DNA of 64,000 nt, from contig CANJRI010000003.1 of the NCBI GenBank assembly GCA_947476555.1, forward strand, positions 22,536-86,535. The letters are read 5' to 3'. A program made the position numbers and the translations under genes. Under the pieces are notes generated by a model, which was not told where the DNA came from, did no database searches, and saw only the letters and a program-made list of their open reading frames with translations. This DNA is from Caulobacteraceae bacterium (GTDB taxonomy: Bacteria > Pseudomonadota > Alphaproteobacteria > Caulobacterales > Caulobacteraceae). Below are positions 58,572 through 64,000 of this stretch, one piece after another (positions within the stretch are counted from its first letter, which is position 1; every line of letters begins with the position of its first letter).

Positions 58572-61361
58572 ATGCTCAGGGACCGGTTTCGGACGCTGCT
58601 TCTGGCGACATCGATTTTTGGCCTCAGTGGCTATGCTCATGCTCAAGAGGCGACGGGCGAAGTTGAGGCCGTTGTCGTGACAGGCTCTCGCCTGCAAACC
58701 GGCTTCCAGGCCCCTACACCCGTTACGGTGCTCGGCGAGCGGCAGCTAGAGCAACGGGCGGTGACCACCATAGCCGAGGCGGTCAACGAGTTACCCTCTT
58801 TCCGACAGACGGTGACCAATACCCAAACCCAGCGCGGCAACGGTAACGGCGGACAGAACGGCGTCGATTTGAGGGGCTTGGGCCGCAACCGCACCTTGGT
58901 CCTACTGGATGGACACCGCGTTGTGCCAACCAACATCGGCGGCACACTCGACATCAACCAGATTCCGACGCCGCTGATTTCGCGCGTCGAGGTGGTCACC
59001 GGCGGCGCGTCGGCGGCCTACGGATCGGACGCGGTTTCGGGCGTGGTCAACTTTATAGTCAAGGATCGTATCGAGGGTATTGAGGGGACGATCCAGTACG
59101 GACAGACCTTCCGCAGCGACTCTGAGGAGCCGGGCGTCAGCCTTGCGGCAGGGACTACCTTCCTTGGCGGCAAAGGACGCATCGTTGTCGGCGGCGACTG
59201 GTCCGACAACAAGGGCCTCGGGACCATCTATACCCGCGACTACGGTCGCGAGCAGTGGGGTCTAGTCAATTTCGGCACGGTCGCGACACGGGGAGGCCTG
59301 CCGGCGCAAGGTCTCGCCCCCAACGTGACCCGTTGGGGCCAGACCGACGGCGCGACGATCATCTCCGGGCCCTTGAGAGGCACGGCGTTCGGCGCGGGCG
59401 GCCAGCCCTTCCAGATGCAGTACGGCGAAATCTACTCAGATCTGATGATCGGGGGCGTCAATGGCCCCGACGCCAGTCCGTTCGGCCGCTGGCTGATGGC
59501 GGCCCCGAGCCGCCGCCACAACTTCCTCGGCCGGGTGACCTATGACTTCAGCGATAATCTCACGGCCTGGGCGGAGTACGGCTACGCCTACCAGCAGTCC
59601 GACACGGAAATCACCTATCACCAAACCCCAAGTTTGATTGTACCGATCACCAATCCCTTCATTCCCGCGGCGACGCGGGCGGCGATGGTGGCCAACAATC
59701 TGACGCAGATCACCGTTGGACGCTACGACACTGAACTCAACGGTTACTTGTTCGATATCCACGACACGACCCATCGAGGCGTCGGCGGGATCAAGGGCGA
59801 CTTCGGCGGGGTCAAGTGGGACCTGTCCTACGGCCACGGCGTGGCGAAGGGCCACTCGATCCTGTTCACCAACATCGCGGAGGGCAACTGGTTAGCGGCG
59901 ACCTACGTGGTTACCGGACCGAATGGACAGCCGGCCTGTGGTCCCCTGGGCACAAATCCCAATATCGGCGCCCGCACGAGCCAGGTCGAGCCGGGCTGCG
60001 TGCCGTTCAATATCTTTGGGCGTAATTCCGCCAGCCAAGAGGCGAAAGACTATATCCAGTTCACGTCGGATACGGCCACACGCGTAGCGCAAGATGTGGT
60101 GCAGGGTAACGTCAGCTTCGAGCCTTTATCGACTTGGGCGGGGCCAGTGGCGGTCGCGGCAGGCGGCGAATGGCGCAAGGAAACCGGGGCCAGCCAGCAG
60201 GCTCCGCAGAACCTCCTTACGCCCGGCCTGTCGAATGGCGGGTCAACCTACGCCGGCGCCATAACGGTCAAGGAAGGCTACCTCGAGGTCGGCGTTCCGC
60301 TGGCTCGCGACACCTCTTTCGCTCAGGCGCTGGACTTGAATGGCGCGGTGCGGCGCACCGATTACTCCACCTCTGGGGCGGTCACGACTTGGAAAGTCGG
60401 AGCGACATGGGACATCAATGATGTAATCCGGTTGCGTGGCACGCGATCACGCGACATTCGGGCTCCCAACATCACCGAATTGTTTGCCTCTGGCGCCCGT
60501 GGCATCACCGCCTCAGCCACCAATCCGATCAAGGGCACTTCAGGAGCACTGTTCACCCAAAGCGGTGGCAACCCTAACTTGACCCCGGAGGTCGCCGACA
60601 GCTTCACCGGGGGGGTGGTCCTGCAACCCGGCGGAGCTCTTCAAGGCCTGCGGGTGGCCGTCGATTACTTCTCCGTCAACATCGAGGATGTAATATCGTC
60701 CGTATCCGCTGCCAACATTCTCAATCGCTGCGCTTCCGGGTTGCAGGATTACTGCGCCCTCATCGACTTTGACAACTCCGCCTTTGGCATTGCGCAGGTC
60801 CGGACGACTCCTGCCAACTTGGATCGCCTAAAGACGGAAGGTATCGACTTCGAGCTTGCCTACCGAGTTCCGCTTGATAACTGGAATATCCCAGGCGACC
60901 TGACCATCCAAAACTTCACCACCTGGGTGGGTACGCTTGCTACGACCGACGCGGTCGGCACGATCGACCGCGCGGGCGCGGCGACGGGCGGGGTGCCGGA
61001 GTGGACCAGCAATCTCAATCTCACCTATCGGATCAATAAATTCACGAATGCTCTGCAGTTCCGATACAATTCGTCAGTCCTTGGAAACGCAGAGTTCATC
61101 GGCCCTGAGCAGGATGGCTATAATCCGGCGCTGCCCAACAGTATAAACAAAAACCTGTGGCCGGGGATGGTCTACGTATCCTGGTCAGGCAGCTATGACA
61201 TTATCGACGAGGGCGGAAGGCGGCTGCAGCTATTCGCTGTTGTCAATAATCTACTTGATCAGGATCCTCCTGCGGCGACCCTGATCGGGCTGCTCAATGG
61301 GGGCAATCCCTACGACCTCTACGGACGCCGTTGGCGCCTTGGCGTCCGCTTCGGCTTCTAA
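58572..61361 (+). CDS. TonB-dependent receptor
   Basis: Plug-domain VEAVVVTGSRLQTG...GVDLRGLGRNRTLVLLDGHRV, VSRVEVVTGGASAAYGSDAVSGVVNFIVKD-like, C-term YGRRWRLGVRFGF. Confidence 0.95.
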   Translation: MLRDRFRTLLLATSIFGLSGYAHAQEATGEVEAVVVTGSRLQTGFQAPTPVTVLGERQLEQRAVTTIAEAVNELPSFRQTVTNTQTQRGNGNGGQNGVDLRGLGRNRTLVLLDGHRVVPTNIGGTLDINQIPTPLISRVEVVTGGASAAYGSDAVSGVVNFIVKDRIEGIEGTIQYGQTFRSDSEEPGVSLAAGTTFLGGKGRIVVGGDWSDNKGLGTIYTRDYGREQWGLVNFGTVATRGGLPAQGLAPNVTRWGQTDGATIISGPLRGTAFGAGGQPFQMQYGEIYSDLMIGGVNGPDASPFGRWLMAAPSRRHNFLGRVTYDFSDNLTAWAEYGYAYQQSDTEITYHQTPSLIVPITNPFIPAATRAAMVANNLTQITVGRYDTELNGYLFDIHDTTHRGVGGIKGDFGGVKWDLSYGHGVAKGHSILFTNIAEGNWLAATYVVTGPNGQPACGPLGTNPNIGARTSQVEPGCVPFNIFGRNSASQEAKDYIQFTSDTATRVAQDVVQGNVSFEPLSTWAGPVAVAAGGEWRKETGASQQAPQNLLTPGLSNGGSTYAGAITVKEGYLEVGVPLARDTSFAQALDLNGAVRRTDYSTSGAVTTWKVGATWDINDVIRLRGTRSRDIRAPNITELFASGARGITASATNPIKGTSGALFTQSGGNPNLTPEVADSFTGGVVLQPGGALQGLRVAVDYFSVNIEDVISSVSAANILNRCASGLQDYCALIDFDNSAFGIAQVRTTPANLDRLKTEGIDFELAYRVPLDNWNIPGDLTIQNFTTWVGTLATTDAVGTIDRAGAATGGVPEWTSNLNLTYRINKFTNALQFRYNSSVLGNAEFIGPEQDGYNPALPNSINKNLWPGMVYVSWSGSYDIIDEGGRRLQLFAVVNNLLDQDPPAATLIGLLNGGNPYDLYGRRWRLGVRFGF

Positions 61362-61504
61362 CCCGTGAATTCCGGCCCTGGCGCAGAGATGCGCGCGGTG
61401 GGTGATAGAAGCAGCTTCAATATGTGGAGCGCCGCCGACCGTCCCAAAGTTTCAGCCAGGCTTGTGAGTGGAGGCTAGGCTGTCAACGTCTCGATCAGTG
61501 GGGG

Positions 61505-61526
61505 CCACTAACCACCCATTGCGGAA
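61505..61526. repeat. dispersed repeat copy (reverse complement) CCACTAACCACCCATTGCGGAA
   Basis: Rev-comp core CCGCAATGGGTGG shared with 34177..34200. Confidence 0.5.
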
Positions 61527-61632
61527 ATTGCTTCGGGACCTCGTGAGATCGGCGCCCTAAGCCAAGCGGCGGCGCGCGGAGATGTACCGGGGGTGGTCGC
61601 TATGCTCGGTCATCCGCTTGGCCCTGATGGGG

Positions 61633-62343
61633 CTATCGCTTCCACGCGTTCAGATACTTGCGCACCGTTGGCCCGGAGTGAGCGCGGCCGTAGAGCGGGG
61701 TATCCGGGGCGAACGCCATCGCCTTGTTCAGCGGCGCGGTCACTGGTTCGAAGCCCGCCTCCCGCACCAGGGCGGTGGCTAGGTCTACGGCGCCCTTATC
61801 GTCGCCGAACACGGGGATACCGACTTTCGGCTCCGGCCGATGCGCTTCACTTTTCAGGAGAGCGTAACTCACGGGGTTGAAGGCGCGGACGTAGCGCACG
61901 CCTAGCAGATACTTTGTCGATGTCGGTCCCACGCCCCTGTCGAGCGCCTCCTGAGCCACAGGCCCGTCCCGCGCCGGATACGGATTGCTGGCGTCGATCA
62001 CGACCTTGCCTTTCAGCGTGGCGCCGTGCTCCTGGCCGATGGCTGGCAGGGCGCTGTACGGAACCGCCAGGAACACCACCGGTCCGAAGGCGGCGGCCTC
62101 GGCCACCGTGCCAACGCGCGCCCTAGGGCCCAGCCTGGCTGCCATCGGCCTTAATTCTTCGGGATGGCGGGAAGAGAACATCACCTCGTGCCCGGCCTTT
62201 ATCCACAACTCGCCGGCGGCGGAGCCGATCCGGCCAGAGCCGATGATACCGATCCTGATCGGCCGCGTTGCCTTGACCTGAGCTTGCGCGGCTACGGGGA
62301 CGGCCAGGGAAACTGCGATGAGACGGCGGCGAGTCCAGGACAT
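61633..62343 (-). CDS. NADPH-dependent F420 reductase-like / NAD(P)-binding oxidoreductase
   Basis: IRIGIIGSGRIGSAAGELWIKAGHEVMFSSRHPEEL, VVIDASNPYPARDG; N-terminal signal-like region. Confidence 0.85.
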   Translation of the reverse strand: MSWTRRRLIAVSLAVPVAAQAQVKATRPIRIGIIGSGRIGSAAGELWIKAGHEVMFSSRHPEELRPMAARLGPRARVGTVAEAAAFGPVVFLAVPYSALPAIGQEHGATLKGKVVIDASNPYPARDGPVAQEALDRGVGPTSTKYLLGVRYVRAFNPVSYALLKSEAHRPEPKVGIPVFGDDKGAVDLATALVREAGFEPVTAPLNKAMAFAPDTPLYGRAHSGPTVRKYLNAWKR

Positions 62344-62555
62344 GGCTGACTCCCATTAAGGTGGTAAGACAAGCTTAGCCGAGATCTGCCGGTAGCTCCA
62401 ATCAACGGCGTCGGTTGCTCAGAATATTGGTTTGGCTGATCAGCCGTCCCCTTTCCACCCTTAGGGGACGTTAGGTACCTCGGCTTTGCGGCTCGCCCGG
62501 CCGGGAGATCGGCCCCATATGGCGCAACGGGTCGGCTCGAAAACGCCCCCGCGAT

Positions 62556-63671
62556 CTACTTGCGCGAAGCGAGCTTCTTGTCCGGGTGGACCAAGTAGGC
62601 CGGCACCGCACGCGCCAGGTAGGTCATGGAGATCCGGGTCCGTTGGCCGTTCACCGCGTCCATATCGGTGTCCGCCATCCGCTTCAGGGCATAGTAGGCG
62701 CCCGCCGCGTCCAGGCCGCCGTTGTACTCGCCCGACGTGCCGTAATCACCGAAGGGGAAGTAAACCATGTTGATCGGCAGGTAGCCGCCCACAAAGGCTT
62801 CCATGTCTCCGTTCGGCTTGAAGGTGGCCCGCATCAGGGCGGACTTGAAGTCAAAGACCGGTTGGACGCGCGCGCTGGCGATCATCCGGAACTGGTTCGT
62901 CCGCTCGGAAACGAACTGGCCGCCCACGATCTTGCCCTTGAACGCATTGGCTTGGCGCAACGCGATTTGTGGGTCGATCGTATAGCTCACGTTCCGCTGG
63001 TGCCCCGCCGCGCCCATCAGCGGGACCTGCTGGCCACGATAGAACTTGATCGTCACGTGGTCGTCGTTCTGCCAGTTGATCGGCCGGTCGCTGTCGTTGG
63101 TGACTTCCATCAGCCACGAGGCGCCGGCGCTGTAGTGGGTCTGCCAACGGAACGACTGGTTGCCGGGAGGAGCCTCATAGGTGCCGCGGGTCCGGTCGAA
63201 GCAGCCGAACACCCGGGCCGCGTTGTTGTCGACTCCAGCTTCCTTGGTCAGCGGGTCGGTGTAGTCGAACTCGTCGACCTTGCCGTCCAGGTTGAAGCCG
63301 AAGCCCTCCGAACTCTGGTCGAGCTGGATGCTCGGATCCGGCACCGACAGCGGGTGCATGTAGACGTTGACCGGCTTGCCGTCCTTGCGGCCACGCGCGC
63401 CGATCAACTCTTCGAAGGTGCTCCGCGTCATCTCCGGCGTGACGATCTTGTCGATGTCCGCCCTGGACATGCCATTATTGGCTAGGCTGTACGCCAGGAT
63501 CTCGGGACCCGAGGCGTTCTTGCCCTTGGGGCACTCGAGCTTCTCGTTCGGATTGTTCATCGCCGGCACCCAGAGGCTGACAATATAGCCCCTGCTCTCG
63601 GCCTGCGCGGTCTGGCTCGCGCTGACTGCAAGGGCCGCCACCAGAGACGCCGTCGCGATCTGCTTCCTCAT
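62556..63671 (-). CDS. secreted protein of unknown function
   Basis: MRKQIATASLVAALAVSASQTAQAESRGYIVSLWVPAMNNPNEKLECPKGKNASGPEILAYSLANNGMS; strong coding ORF with signal peptide. Confidence 0.75.
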   Translation of the reverse strand: MRKQIATASLVAALAVSASQTAQAESRGYIVSLWVPAMNNPNEKLECPKGKNASGPEILAYSLANNGMSRADIDKIVTPEMTRSTFEELIGARGRKDGKPVNVYMHPLSVPDPSIQLDQSSEGFGFNLDGKVDEFDYTDPLTKEAGVDNNAARVFGCFDRTRGTYEAPPGNQSFRWQTHYSAGASWLMEVTNDSDRPINWQNDDHVTIKFYRGQQVPLMGAAGHQRNVSYTIDPQIALRQANAFKGKIVGGQFVSERTNQFRMIASARVQPVFDFKSALMRATFKPNGDMEAFVGGYLPINMVYFPFGDYGTSGEYNGGLDAAGAYYALKRMADTDMDAVNGQRTRISMTYLARAVPAYLVHPDKKLASRK

Positions 63672-63829
63672 TCCGTACTCTCCCAAGGCTAGAATTTTTT
63701 TATTCTGGCGCTGCTGATGCCTATCAGAATGTTCGGCCTAACAGCATGCGCGCGACAACTGCCGCGGGAGGCTGTCAAACTACTGTAACGCTCTTCCGCA
63801 ATCACCCCTAGGGGCTTTTGAGGTTCCAT

Positions 63830-63859
63830 CTGGGTCCCGGCATTCGCGGGGATGAGCGG
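63830..63859. repeat. single copy of the GGGTCCCGGCATTCGCGGGGATGAGCGG dispersed family
   Basis: Matches the right arm of 53891..53979; ORF readout IPANAGTQ. Confidence 0.65.
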
Positions 63860-63950
63860 TATTGGGTGCGGACGCCAGGCTCTGCAGCGGCCCCCCTCCA
63901 CCGCTTCGCGGTCCCCCTCCCCCTGAGGGGGAGGAATTGGAGGGTAGCTG

Positions 63951-64000
63951 TCAGCCTTGGCCGGCTTGAACAGCCTGGTTGGCGCGGCTGATGGCCATGG
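63951..64000 (-). CDS. 3' end of a gene running off the window (…AISRANQAVQAGQG*)
   Basis: Open reverse frame ending in TGA at 63951; too short to identify. Confidence 0.25.
   Translation of the reverse strand, partial: MAISRANQAVQAGQG

Noticed and set aside
63689-63901. 70-aa ORF containing PLIPANAGTQ
   Set aside because: Typical translation artefact of a dispersed repeat, not a gene.

Overview
This is a 64 kb, high-GC alphaproteobacterial chromosome window. Gene content and synteny (popZ next to valS and a TolC gene, fliX/flgI/flbY, dksA) point to Caulobacterales, probably Phenylobacterium or Caulobacter-like; this assignment is inferred from gene content only. Most of the window is core genome: a RumA/TrmA-type methyltransferase, tlyA, valS, popZ, a TolC-family gene, a PIMT-family gene, an S9 peptidase, mpl, an RND efflux pair, an Atm1-type ABC exporter, a LOG-family gene, nadE, dksA, fliX, flgI-flgJ-flbY, uvrA, trmFO, yajC-secD-secF, and two tRNAs (Cys, Asn). 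No CRISPR, transposase, integrase or rRNA was seen. The most interesting signals are: (1) a ~1 kb single-gene cassette with a TylF-like methyltransferase, flanked by an exact 15-bp duplication of the tRNA-Asn 3' end and without an integrase; (2) two distant paralogous genes of unknown function (35.9 kb and 54.5 kb) with the same promoter layout, TTGAC-N16-GTTC-N7-GTTC directly abutting the start codon, which suggests LexA/SOS control and leaderless transcripts; (3) a perfect CtrA box (TTAA-N7-TTAAC) and a CcrM site (GATTC) ahead of a short two-hairpin segment with an intrinsic terminator, a candidate cell-cycle small RNA beside mpl; (4) a sigma54-like promoter placed so that flgI mRNA would be almost leaderless; (5) tlyA overlapping valS through CTGA with no standard start codon; (6) several dispersed repeat families. 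All calls come from reading the sequence and supplied translations; no searches were run.
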